64,000 bases of DNA. Source: Gimesia maris (GTDB taxonomy: Bacteria > Planctomycetota > Planctomycetia > Planctomycetales > Planctomycetaceae). Of the stretch, positions 8,912 through 19,009 are shown in pieces (position 1 is the first letter of the stretch; each line of letters opens with the position of its first letter). Below the pieces are notes generated by a model that saw only the letters and a list, made by a program, of their open reading frames with translations, ran no database searches and was not told the DNA's origin. The stretch is from contig NZ_CP042910.1 of assembly GCF_008298035.1 (NCBI RefSeq), positions 3,549,001 to 3,613,000 of the forward strand. Reading direction: 5' to 3'. The position numbers were made by a program, and so were the translations under genes.

Positions 8912-9293
8912 CTTGATTTACGTCCGTCAGTCAGTTTCACGATTTCTCTCCGGTCGTTCGCTGATCAGGTCGGTCGGCGATCGCGGACCTCTTCACGACC
9001 CTGCCCGGGTAACGTGACAGGCCAGTTGAGAAAGAGTTGAAGAGGGTAATACGCAATAGTATATCTGTTCACGCCAAAGATAATAGGATTACGAAGATGA
9101 GTCCAGCATAAAAAGGGACCCATTGATGAGAGAGCCTCTGAAGAGAGAACACTTTCTGAGCATGCCCGCAGAAGGATAGCGGCAGGGATCTCAGTTTGCA
9201 GGCCTACGCGGGGATGCTGCTTCCTCTGGACTGTCGTTCAGAGACGTTTTATGATGGGTAGAACCGCTCATTCATGAAATGGAGATCAGAGTT
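8912..9293. other. Intergenic region, nothing recognised
   Basis: 382 bases between divergent genes. Small overlapping open frames at 8688-9040 are shadows of the - strand gene. No repeat copy, strong hairpin or clear promoter was seen. Confidence 0.5.
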
Positions 9294-10127
9294 ATGAAAC
9301 GCCATCGTTCCCTGCTGCTGTCGGCAGTCTGTCTGCTTTGTGTAACGCAATGCCCGTTCTTGCTGAACCAGACGACGGCTGCCCCTCCCGAAGAACGTCA
9401 GGCGGTAAGCAGTCAATCGGTTCCGGCACAATCTGTCAAACAGCAGGCAGCTACCATTCGGCAGCGCAAAGCGAAAGCAACGCCGCAGCAGGAAAAACAG
9501 ATTCGCGCCCTGATCGAGCAACTGGTATTCGATGAGAGTATCGATCCCAAGGATGAGAAGGCCCGGGAAAAAGAGTGGGATCTCTGCATCGACGCCTTTC
9601 AAAAGCTGTCTAAATACAAGGAACTGGCTTTCCCGGCGTTAGTGGAACATCTGGACGACAAACGTCCTTCGATCCCTTTTCGCAATCATTACCTCGGATT
9701 TGCAGTAGGCGATGCCTGTTACTGGAATATGGTGTACCAGTTGCAGGACCGACCCAAAGATTATTCTCGATATGGCTATACCCGCCAGGGCCGGGATGGG
9801 AAGTCGCACCCCAAGCCTGTCTGGGAGGGATCACCGTTTGCTGAAGCCGGCGGTTTGAAGAAATGGCTGATTGCCAATCAGAACCTCTCTTACACGGAGC
9901 AGCAGATTAAATGTCTGAACTGGATGCTCGCGGCAGAAAAAAAGATTGGTGCCGCCGACGCGGAGAGTTACTTCGTGAATATCCTTCCCCTGGAGATTCA
10001 GATCCTCAAACGCCGCCAGCAACTGGGCCACGACGTCCAGGTGGAGTTAAAGCGTCTACAGCAGATCAAAGCCCGGAAACTGGTCAATCAGATCCCAGCT
10101 GAGTTGCTGCCGGGGAAGAAGGAATAG
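9294..10127 (+). CDS. Exported protein of unknown function
   Basis: From the ATG at 9294 the protein is 277 residues, with a signal peptide (KRHRS, then LLLSAVCLLCVTQCPFLL) and a probable cleavage after TTAA near residue 30. The start was chosen because GGAGAT lies about eight bases upstream and the Lys/Arg n-region begins there. The mature part is helical and charged (ATPQQEKQIRALIEQLV, FQKLSKYKELAFPALVEHLDDKRPSIPFRNHYLGFAVGD is conserved-looking in places), consistent with a periplasmic helical-repeat fold. No family was recognised. It converges on the OLD-like gene. Confidence 0.75.
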   Translation: MKRHRSLLLSAVCLLCVTQCPFLLNQTTAAPPEERQAVSSQSVPAQSVKQQAATIRQRKAKATPQQEKQIRALIEQLVFDESIDPKDEKAREKEWDLCIDAFQKLSKYKELAFPALVEHLDDKRPSIPFRNHYLGFAVGDACYWNMVYQLQDRPKDYSRYGYTRQGRDGKSHPKPVWEGSPFAEAGGLKKWLIANQNLSYTEQQIKCLNWMLAAEKKIGAADAESYFVNILPLEIQILKRRQQLGHDVQVELKRLQQIKARKLVNQIPAELLPGKKE

Positions 10128-10211
10128 AGAGAATATTACTTTTTGTGTTCATTGTACGGGCCTGATAGTCTTAAAACACATATTACTATTTGCCTCGCAT
10201 TTCGAATTTCT

Positions 10212-11900
10212 CTAAGTGGGAATTCCCTTTCGTTTTGGGTTTTTAAACCATGCTGCAATTTGGTCCATGAATTCCCAGACGTCATTTGTGTCCGGTTTAA
10301 CATATTCAGGGGACTCAGGATCTTCACCCATTCTTTCAAAAATATCAATTAACCAACTCGGACCATGGCCTTTTTTAGGAACTTCTAAGTACTTTAACCA
10401 AGATTCTAATTCGCCAGACTCAACAGCAAAAAGGCCATAGTCTGCCAGTTGTTTAAAAAAATCGCGTGCTGCTTCTTTGTTATCATCTGATAATAACTCA
10501 ATTCCACCATCACGTTTCATGCACTTACCAGTGTCTTTAAACAGTTTGTAAATATCTGCTCGGTTTTGACCCAAGCCTGTATAGCGTGCTTCGGGAATAA
10601 AGCCACACTTCATAAAGTGAGTCCACTCTTTTCCGCCATTCTTAAGAATATCTATATCTACTAGCCCAACTGCTGGTATTCCCAGTTCCCTCAGTGGTTT
10701 TATTATTTGATGTACTGTTTGTTTATTTTGAGCATTCAGAAACAGGCAATTGGGGATGCCACGATCTTTAGTCAATTGCAATAAGCGTTCATTGATTTCC
10801 TGATAGAAAGCACGATCAGAATCAGCTTCTGTAACAATGACAGATTCATAAAACAGACCTTCTAAAACACCGGTAGATCGAAATAAAGGATTACGGATCA
10901 GCCTTTTGAGTTCATTTTCGGGTAACGTTCTGGCAGTTGGGATATTGTTTTGATAGGTCAGTCGCACGATGTTTATTGGAACACCTGATTGAATACAGCC
11001 CATCACGAAGTTCGCACTATGAGTCGAAACAAATAGTCGTTTATTTGAAGTAGTAGTTGAGAATGCAACCTCTTTTCCAAGTTTGAATGATAATGTGGGG
11101 GCTAGAAATGCTTCCGGCTCATCGATAATAATAACCTGGGGATCACCGGCGATTATTTGAGCAAGAATACCCGTGAAGGCTTTTACTCCATCGCTATAAT
11201 CTGTAATGCTTGTTGCTTTTTTATGAAATTCAACTGCTTCATGATGAAAACCTCTTTCCTCTAAATTACTATTTGGCGCATTCTCAGATAATCGAATTTT
11301 AAGGTGACCAATCGATGTAGCATCAATTACAAAATGTTTATGAAAAGTTTTGTAAATAATATTACGAAGTTCTTCTCGTCTGACATCATCGTAAAATAGA
11401 CTTTGAGCAATGCTACTATGGCCATCTGGATCATGCATACAAGAATCTGGGATAAGATTTGTTCGATTATTTCCATCTATCAATAAGGTGTGGAAATCCA
11501 GAAAGAAACAACAAAAAGTATAAGAATCTATATTTGGTTTTGAAAAAGCCGAAAAGAGTTTCCTCTCATCTACATGTTTACGTTTTGATTTATCACCTAC
11601 ATATATATAACCTGGGATAGTATGCTCATGATCTCTAGGTTGCTGTATAATGTTTTTTAGTAAATGAATTTGCTCTTCTGGGATTTCATCAGGGGTATTA
11701 TTTTGGTCAAAAGTGAGATGCTCAAGAATTAAGTCATTAGGATGTGATCTACCTTCACTACAGAAGCGACGTATTTCCTTCAAAATTTTACTCTTACCAG
11801 AATTGTTTGGACCGACAAAGATTGTTACAGGAGCCATGTCAAATTCAACGGGTAAACTTTCAGGAGCTGATCCAAATTTCAACTTGATTGATTTAATCAC
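10212..11900 (-). CDS. OLD/PARIS-like AAA15 ATPase fused to a TOPRIM-like domain
   Basis: A 562-residue protein from a GTG start. Seen: Walker A GPNNSGKS at residues 30-37, an ABC-type signature SDGVKAF near 235, Walker B VIIIDEPEAF near 258 and a following STHSANF switch. After about residue 345 a TOPRIM-like segment has VTEADSDRAFY, a LRELGIPAVGLVDID acidic motif and a late VESGELESWLK. Known from the family: OLD nucleases and the PARIS defence proteins combine this ATPase with TOPRIM or DUF4435 domains, and most tested ones act against phage. No UvrD (Gabija) or reverse-transcriptase partner lies beside it, so it appears to be a single-gene unit. Base composition is clearly more AT-rich than both flanks, suggesting transfer. 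A defence role is inferred. Confidence 0.85.
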   Translation of the reverse strand: MIKSIKLKFGSAPESLPVEFDMAPVTIFVGPNNSGKSKILKEIRRFCSEGRSHPNDLILEHLTFDQNNTPDEIPEEQIHLLKNIIQQPRDHEHTIPGYIYVGDKSKRKHVDERKLFSAFSKPNIDSYTFCCFFLDFHTLLIDGNNRTNLIPDSCMHDPDGHSSIAQSLFYDDVRREELRNIIYKTFHKHFVIDATSIGHLKIRLSENAPNSNLEERGFHHEAVEFHKKATSITDYSDGVKAFTGILAQIIAGDPQVIIIDEPEAFLAPTLSFKLGKEVAFSTTTSNKRLFVSTHSANFVMGCIQSGVPINIVRLTYQNNIPTARTLPENELKRLIRNPLFRSTGVLEGLFYESVIVTEADSDRAFYQEINERLLQLTKDRGIPNCLFLNAQNKQTVHQIIKPLRELGIPAVGLVDIDILKNGGKEWTHFMKCGFIPEARYTGLGQNRADIYKLFKDTGKCMKRDGGIELLSDDNKEAARDFFKQLADYGLFAVESGELESWLKYLEVPKKGHGPSWLIDIFERMGEDPESPEYVKPDTNDVWEFMDQIAAWFKNPKRKGIPT

Positions 11901-12166
11901 TTAAGCAGCTCCAGAAAGTTAGTGGCACGTGTGTATGTGTTTAGTTTAAAGTTCTGTCTGCTTAGTATCAATGGTTGGGTTGCTACCGAATTGCAGAGCG
12001 TGCTTACGAGGTTCCCCTTTCATGTGGAGCTTCTGTCGCGCATAAAATGAACTGCTTATATCTTTTTTTGAAGATTGATTCGTTGATCTCATCCGTTTAT
12101 TGGATACCAAAGGAAAAAAAGCAGACACTAAGGCCTGCTTTTAATAAATCTGATGTCCCACGATCC

Positions 12167-13385
<1,219 letters not shown>

Positions 13386-13399
<14 letters not shown>

Positions 13400-14636
13400 T
13401 GGGAACCTCTAATGGTTGGGGGCCGATCGTTAAGACGGTGAAATTCGCTGCGGGGTGTGCGTGGATGTAATTTAACACGCGGTCGGTGGTCAGCTGCTGA
13501 ATTTCGTCGTTGATCTGGTCGAGTGTGGTAATGCGTTTGAGATAGAACCAGTCGCGGGCAATCGAACTGGCGCGGGACGATGTCGATTCCTGCGACATGA
13601 TCAGCGAACTTTTGGCGCGGGCTTTACAGCGTTCGAGTTCGGATTCTTCAATGCCGTCACCCAGCCGGGTGAGTTCATGCAGCGTGACGTCGAGGGTTTC
13701 CTGGGCCCGTTCGGACGTCGTGCCTGCATAACAGAGCACGCGGCCCAGTCCCGGCATGCCGGAGAGCGACGCGGAAACCGTGTAGCAGAGCCCGCGTTTC
13801 TCGCGGACTTCGGTAAACAGCCGGGCGCTCATGCCGCCACTCAGGATGCCGACGGCAGCCCAGGCGGCGTAATATTCGGGATGGCCGTACGGGACGGCAT
13901 CGTACGCGATGCCCAGATGCGTCTGGGTCGTGTCCTGTTCGGTGAAGAACCGATTCTCGTCAGCAAAGACCATGGCAGGTTCTTCGCTGATGCTGCTGGT
14001 CTTCCAGTCGCCGAACAGTTCTTCGATGATCTGCTTGACCTGTTCGAAGTCGACATTGCCGGCGACGCCGATGATGGTTTCGTTGGGATGGAAGCAGTTT
14101 TCGTAGAGTGTGCGGACATCGTCGATGGTGATGAACTCCAGGTGTTCCAGTTCCCCGTCGTTGGGCAGTCCCCAGGGAGCGGGAAAGGCGTGCCGCTTGA
14201 GTTCGACGAGTGCTTTCTGCCGGGCATCGTCTTCCACGGACAGCAGCGCCTGCGCGATTCCGGCGCGGGCGGCATCGAACTGGTTTACCGGCAGATGCGG
14301 GTTCTTGAGGATCTCGCCGTAGATCTTGAGGGTTTCCGCCAGGTTGCCGGCGAGCGTTGCCCCGCTGAAGGTGATGTGTCCGCTGGTGATGCCTTCGTGA
14401 CGCTGGACGCCGAGATCGTCAAGAGCACACGAAAGCTGCTGGCTGTCAAAAGGGCCGGCCCCGCGGGTGATCAGTTCGGAGAGGATGCTGGCGGTGCCAC
14501 GCCTGTTGGGGGGATCGTAAATACTGCCGCTGGGGACCAGAATGGAGAACGCCGCCGACTGGACATCGTCCATGGTTTCAGCGACCAGCGTCAGTCCGTT
14601 TGAAAACTGATGGGTTTGAATCAGTTGTTTACCCAT
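13386..14636 (-). CDS. M16 peptidase family, non-catalytic partner subunit
   Basis: From the ATG at 14636 the protein is 416 residues. The M16 fold is clear (FSNGLTLVAETMDDVQSAAF, PNDGELEHLEFITIDDV), but the zinc motif position reads SILSE rather than HxxEH, so it cannot bind the catalytic zinc. It keeps EVREKRGLCYTVSA, the Arg/Tyr segment that binds substrate in non-catalytic subunits. The start was placed at 14636 because AGGAAGG lies about 11 bases upstream. The frame extends to 14738, but that part is Arg-rich and unlike the family. It is translated just before and overlapping the catalytic subunit, so equimolar production is likely. Confidence 0.9.
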
Positions 14637-15119
14637 ACGGGATGCAACCTTCCTGATTGGATGAAGACGAAAGTGATTAGATGAGCAGACGGAGCATCGC
14701 CGGTCGTCTCGAGTGAGAAAGGCCGACGGTCGCCGCACTGCGGTCAGATGTTTCCTTAAAATACTTGGGCGATCTTAGCGATTTGGCTGCTGAATTCCTA
14801 GTGTCTTCTCGGACCTGAAACGGCAGGTTGACGCAATTGATCTCCGTCGTTTGCCGGTGTCTGGATTGGGTTTATCAACGGAGGGCAAGCGACTGCTTTC
14901 TGCTTTGTTGGACAAGCCAACAGTGGCACCCGGTGGGCTGAATTGCGTGGATTTTTGCGATCTTCTGGCCTGGGGAGAAATACCAGAAAAAAGCGTCAGG
15001 CACTGGACGCATAGGGGGTTGTTGATGTTAAGATGGAGGGGAGCTGGTTCTGGAGACGTTCCCGGTGCCTCTCATGCGATCCCTCCCGAATGACTCATCC
15101 CGAATAAAGGACTCACCTG
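14637..15119. other. Gap between divergent genes with a partial dispersed repeat
   Basis: No supportable gene. A frame at 14851-15093 includes the repeat arm at 14911-14930 and has no recognisable domain. The region must carry the promoters of the M16 pair (-) and the enolase-like gene (+). No clear motif was found. Confidence 0.5.
14911..14930 (-). repeat. Single arm of the GGTGGCACTGTTGGCT element
   Basis: GACAAGCCAACAGTGGCACC matches the right arm of the inverted repeat at 7056-7071, with one base changed (GTGGCACC for GTGCCACC), extended on the left by GACA. The second arm is absent here. Confidence 0.65.
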
Positions 15120-16526
15120 GTGCAAGCACAAAACGACACGAATGCCAAGAATCAAATCTCCCGCAGAAGGTTCCTGGGAGCCAGTTTTGCCGGAGTCGCA
15201 GGGACAGGAATGCTGGCTCTGATTTCCAACTCGGTACAGGCCGCAGAAAATAAAGCAGCGCCGAAACATTTACGAATCGAACGCATCGAGCGCACCACGG
15301 TGAAAGTTCCCTTTCGGGAAGTACCCGCCCGGAGCATGGCCCGCGAACTGCCGCACTGGGCGTATACTGAAATTGTCGAAGTGCATTTAAAATCGGGGCA
15401 CATCGGCTTCGGGGAAACACTGCTCTATTACACGTGGAATGCCACTTCCGACGAAGCCGTCCAGAACGCACAAGGCAAGAATGCCGCTATGTTGATGTGG
15501 GATGACGACCTCGGGGCCGGTCTGCAGATGGCGCTGTTTGATGCGGTCGCGAAAGCCGCCGAGGTGCCCGTGCATGCCTTGCTGGGTGAAAAGATTTACG
15601 AGCAGACTCCCCTCTCCTGGTGGAATATCGACACGTCTGTAGCCGACATGGCGCTGGAATGTGCCGAGGCTTACAAACAGGGCTATATGTCGTACAAAAC
15701 CAAGGGCCGTCCGTGGTTCGATGTCTGGGCGCAGGTCGAAGAAGCAAGCAAGGTGGTGCCGCAGAACTTCAAAATCGACATGGACTTTAACGATACGCTG
15801 CTCGATGCAGAGCGTGCCCTGCCGATTTTGAAAGACCTGGCGCAGTACCCGCAGGTCGATATTTTTGAATCGCCGATCTTTCAGGACGACATCGCCGGAA
15901 ACAAAAAGCTGATGGCGGCGACCGATGTGAACATCGCCATGCATTACGGGACTCCCGAGCCCCTGATAGCGATTCGCGAAAACATCTGCGATGGATTCGT
16001 GATCGGACACGGTGCCAGTGCGCTGATGGCATCGGGCGCAGTCGCGGCGATGGCGGACAAGCCGTTCTGGTTGCAGCTGGTTGGGACGGGAATTACCGCT
16101 GCCTTCTCGCTGCACTTTGGCGCGGTGTTGAGTCATGCGATCTGGCCGGCGGTGAATTGTCACCAGCTTTACAAACACAATCTGTTGACGGAACCGATCG
16201 TCGTGAAAGACGGATTTGCCCAAATTCCGGACAAGCCAGGGCTGGGATATGAGCTGGATCGTGATCTGATTGAAACACTCCGCGTCAAAAAACCGGCCTC
16301 CCGCCCGGAACCGCCGCGATTGATTGAAACCACATGGAAAGACGGTCGGAAGATGTATTTCGGCAATACGGGTGAAGTAAATTTCGTGCTCAACCCGGCC
16401 CGCGACGGCAATGTGCCCTTCTTCGAACGCGGCGTTGACACACGTCTGGTGCCCAATGATGGTTCTAAAGAATGGAAAGAGCTGTACCAGAAAGCGAACC
16501 AAGGGCCGTTTTTGGTCAAAGGGTGA
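15120..16526 (+). CDS. Tat-exported enolase-superfamily (mandelate racemase/muconate-lactonizing-like) protein
   Basis: A 468-residue protein from a GTG start preceded by AAAGGA at about nine bases. The N-terminus is a twin-arginine signal (SRRRFLGASFAG, then a hydrophobic core and AQA-like cleavage near residue 42). The superfamily N-domain and barrel follow: DDLGAGLQMALFDAVAKA, YKTKGRPWFD (the KxK catalytic lysine segment), KIDMDFN (first metal ligand) and FESPI (second). At the third metal-ligand position the sequence reads IAMHYGTP with no obvious Asp/Glu. Members act on sugar acids or related carboxylates. Folding in the cytoplasm before Tat export fits a metal cofactor. Substrate unknown, and no sugar genes flank it. 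Confidence 0.82.
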   Translation: MQAQNDTNAKNQISRRRFLGASFAGVAGTGMLALISNSVQAAENKAAPKHLRIERIERTTVKVPFREVPARSMARELPHWAYTEIVEVHLKSGHIGFGETLLYYTWNATSDEAVQNAQGKNAAMLMWDDDLGAGLQMALFDAVAKAAEVPVHALLGEKIYEQTPLSWWNIDTSVADMALECAEAYKQGYMSYKTKGRPWFDVWAQVEEASKVVPQNFKIDMDFNDTLLDAERALPILKDLAQYPQVDIFESPIFQDDIAGNKKLMAATDVNIAMHYGTPEPLIAIRENICDGFVIGHGASALMASGAVAAMADKPFWLQLVGTGITAAFSLHFGAVLSHAIWPAVNCHQLYKHNLLTEPIVVKDGFAQIPDKPGLGYELDRDLIETLRVKKPASRPEPPRLIETTWKDGRKMYFGNTGEVNFVLNPARDGNVPFFERGVDTRLVPNDGSKEWKELYQKANQGPFLVKG

Positions 16527-16588
16527 TACACAGCGGGATGTGAGCCAGCGCTTCTGGATTCGACTACTACATAGCAAAGTTGCAAAAC

Positions 16589-16690
16589 CGGGGCTAACGC
16601 CCTTCGGCTAATTAGTGATTACGGATCGGAAGTCACAAAATACAGATCAGCCGCACCGCGTTAGCCGCGGATTAAATCCGAATGGGGTAA
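16589..16690. repeat. GCGTTAGC-type dispersed repeat region
   Basis: The stretch contains CGGGGCTAACGCCCTTCGGC at 16591 onward and, about 75 bases later, CGCGTTAGCCGCGGATTAAA. The two GCTAACGC/GCGTTAGC cores are inverse complements and could pair into a long-looped hairpin. It lies between the convergent enolase-like and GNAT genes. Short GCGTTAGC elements of this kind are frequent between planctomycete genes. No third copy was seen in this window. Confidence 0.55.
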
Positions 16691-16752
16691 GGAAGCGGTA
16701 TCCAGGATCACATTCATAACCACGAATGGTTGTAGAGCCTCTCGTCCTCTGC

Positions 16753-17328
16753 TTACAAAGAAGAGGCTTCCACGTAATGGCTGGGTTTATACAGGGTCCG
16801 CGTGAGGCGGAAACCGATCGAGCGGTAGAGGTTGATGGCCGGCTCGTTGTCGGCGGTGACTTCGAGGTAGGCACGTTTGACTTTGGCGGCGCGGAAGCCG
16901 ATCAGGCATTTCGTCACCAGTGCCCTGCCCAGTCCTAAGCCACGGTGTTCGGGAGTGATGCCGACGTTCTGAATCGCACCCATGATGCGGCTGGGAACGA
17001 TGGCCTGAATCGTGCCGCAATCGACGGCGTCTTCTTTGCCGGTTCCATCCCAGGTAATCAACCAGGTACCCGTCGGCAGGAAGTTGCGTTGACGCGAGAT
17101 ATCCTGCATCAGTTTGCGGCAGCCTTCATAATCGCCCAGGCAGGGAAACACGCGGGCATCAAGCTCAGAGCGGAAGCTGTGGTACTTGGCGACAGCGTGG
17201 CGGTCGACGGTAGTCAGTTCCCAGGGACACCAGCGATAGCCTTCGGGAAGCGTGGTGTCTTCCAGTCGCGCGTGGGCCAACTCGATTTCCATTCGAAATC
17301 TACGAAAGTATGTTTCGGTAAAGTCCAT
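16753..17328 (-). CDS. GNAT-family N-acetyltransferase
   Basis: From the ATG at 17328 the protein is 191 residues. The GNAT acetyl-CoA site is clear: NVGITPEHRGLGLGRAL (motif A with the RGxGxG/A loop) and, near the end, LEVTADNEPAINLYRSIGF (motif B). The N-terminal half is family-specific (YRWCPWELTTVDRHAVAKYHSF) and probably binds the acceptor. The start at 17328 puts the first residues directly before the domain. The longer frame to 17382 adds a non-homologous-looking lead. The acceptor could be an amine, protein N-terminus or antibiotic and cannot be told from sequence. Confidence 0.88.
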   Translation of the reverse strand: MDFTETYFRRFRMEIELAHARLEDTTLPEGYRWCPWELTTVDRHAVAKYHSFRSELDARVFPCLGDYEGCRKLMQDISRQRNFLPTGTWLITWDGTGKEDAVDCGTIQAIVPSRIMGAIQNVGITPEHRGLGLGRALVTKCLIGFRAAKVKRAYLEVTADNEPAINLYRSIGFRLTRTLYKPSHYVEASSL

Positions 17329-17763
17329 GAGTGTCTCGCAGAATACGAGGAGCCGAACAGAAAAAGAGCAGTTCATTTTCAATACTTAATTTTACCATTC
17401 TCTATACTACTGTCAATCTGGGGACGCTGATTGACGACGAAAGCTGCTATTTTCTTCTCAGAATACGTGTATCGTGTCTGATGTGACTGATTGATCCGGT
17501 ATGCCTGATCTGCCCAAATTGCGGATTACCGCTGATTCCCGGGGAAAACTCTCGAATTGCTTTTAAATCGCCCTGTTTTTGCTCAAGTTGGCTGTAAATT
17601 GCGGGGGCAGTGTTTGTGGCCGATCTCAAATTGACAGCAAGTCCCTTAGTTGAAAAAACATCTGAAACTCCTAGAATGATTCATAAGAGCTTGAGTACAT
17701 GTTTCCCGGTGAACATGGTTTTTCCCCGCCACTATTCCTTCCCTGTTTGGAGTGAGTCTCACA
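17329..17763. other. Gap upstream of the adenylate-forming enzyme gene
   Basis: No gene. It contains a TTGACA at 17631-17636 but no good -10 at the expected distance, so a promoter is only suggested. A frame at 17447-17629 (-) is without recognisable features. Confidence 0.4.
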
Positions 17764-18867
17764 GTGACCGACAACAGTAACCTTGACGAATTGGTAAAAC
17801 AGAACCAGGAAGCACTCGACGCTCATACCAGAGAGCACGTCCAGTGGCACTTCAACCCGGAAACCGGTTCACCTTACTGGCTGGAAAAAGCCAAATCGTT
17901 CGACTTCAATCCGCTGACCGATGTCAACTGCTTCGAAGATCTGAACAAGTTCCCGCTGTTCGAAGATGACGAGTTGCGCGGCGGTCCCCTCGATCGCTGG
18001 ATTCCCAAAGCGCTGCTCGGAAAACCGACCTACGTTTTCGAGACCGGCGGGACAACAGGCATTCCCAAGTCGCGCGTCGTGATTGACGACTTCCGCATCG
18101 ACTACGAAAACTTCAGCGATACCCTGCCCGATGAATCGTTTCCCAAAGGCGCCAACTGGTTGATGCTGGGCCCTTCCGGCCCGCGACGTCTGCGTCTGGC
18201 TGTGGAGCACATGGCACAGTATCGCGGCGGGATTTCCTTCTGCGTCGACCTGGACCCCCGCTGGGTGGTCAAGCTGATCAAAAAAGGGAAGATCGATGAA
18301 GTCAAAGAGTACAGTGCCCACGTCATCGATCAGGCGATGGCGATTTTAGGCGCCGGTCATAAAATCAAATGTATGTTTACCACACCCAAACTGCTCGAAG
18401 CACTGGCCATGCGGCTGATGGATGAAGGTTCGAGCATCGAAGAAGCCGGCATTACCGGTATCTTTTGTGGCGGAACCGAATTCACACAGCAGTGGTATCG
18501 CTTCGCCCGTGAAGAACTGCTGGGTGAGAACGTTTACATCACGCCGACCTACGGAAATACACTGATGGGCCTGGCCTGTGGTAAGCCATTCGATCCAGCC
18601 GACGATTACAAAATTACCTACTATGCACCACAGCCTCGTGCGGCGATTCGCGTCGTCGATTTCGATGACCATACCAAGGTTGTGCCTTATGGCGAAACCG
18701 GGCGCGTCAAGCTGTTTACCATGACCAAAGAGCTGTTTATTCCCGGCTTCCTCGAACGGGATGAAGGTGAACGCGAAAAGCCTCACGTCAAATATCCCTG
18801 GGATGGTGTGAGTGGCGTGCGTCCGTTCCACAAAATTGCCTCATCGACAACGGTGGGCGTTTATTAA
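17764..18867 (+). CDS. LuxE/PaaK-like adenylate-forming enzyme (acyl-activating)
   Basis: A 367-residue protein. The ATP loop FETGGTTGIPKS near residue 100, CGGTEF and TPTYGNTLMG near 230-265, and a late VPYGETGRVKLF are core motifs of the adenylate-forming superfamily. It is much shorter than CoA ligases (over 500) and has no C-terminal Lys domain, so its size is that of LuxE acyl-protein synthetases or PaaK-type ligases. It likely activates a carboxylic acid as acyl-AMP. An ALDH-fold gene follows 142 bases downstream. The start was set at the GTG at 17764 because GGAGTGAG lies seven bases upstream. GTG at 17752 in the same frame is the alternative but has no ribosome site. Confidence 0.78.
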   Translation: MTDNSNLDELVKQNQEALDAHTREHVQWHFNPETGSPYWLEKAKSFDFNPLTDVNCFEDLNKFPLFEDDELRGGPLDRWIPKALLGKPTYVFETGGTTGIPKSRVVIDDFRIDYENFSDTLPDESFPKGANWLMLGPSGPRRLRLAVEHMAQYRGGISFCVDLDPRWVVKLIKKGKIDEVKEYSAHVIDQAMAILGAGHKIKCMFTTPKLLEALAMRLMDEGSSIEEAGITGIFCGGTEFTQQWYRFAREELLGENVYITPTYGNTLMGLACGKPFDPADDYKITYYAPQPRAAIRVVDFDDHTKVVPYGETGRVKLFTMTKELFIPGFLERDEGEREKPHVKYPWDGVSGVRPFHKIASSTTVGVY

Positions 18868-19009
18868 ACCAATTGTGCTCAGCGATATTGTCTGTCGGCA
18901 TGGTTTTCTGACGTTCGATTCGTATGTGCTTTGCTGATAAGTCTGATCTCTCTGCCTGGATGCGGCATCATTTGATTGATTCGCATTATCAATAAAAAGG
19001 AAAACTGCC

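Noticed and set aside
10212-11900. Gabija- or retron-type multi-gene defence system
   Set aside because: Only the ATPase-TOPRIM gene is present. Both neighbours are unrelated exported or peptidase genes, so only a single-gene system remains possible.
13677-14603. 308-codon + strand frame opposite the M16 partner gene
   Set aside because: Antisense shadow. The - strand frame shows the M16 fold and is coupled to the catalytic subunit.
15387-16577. 396-codon open frame antisense to the enolase-like gene
   Set aside because: Typical antisense shadow of a GC-rich gene. The opposite strand has a Tat signal and superfamily motifs.
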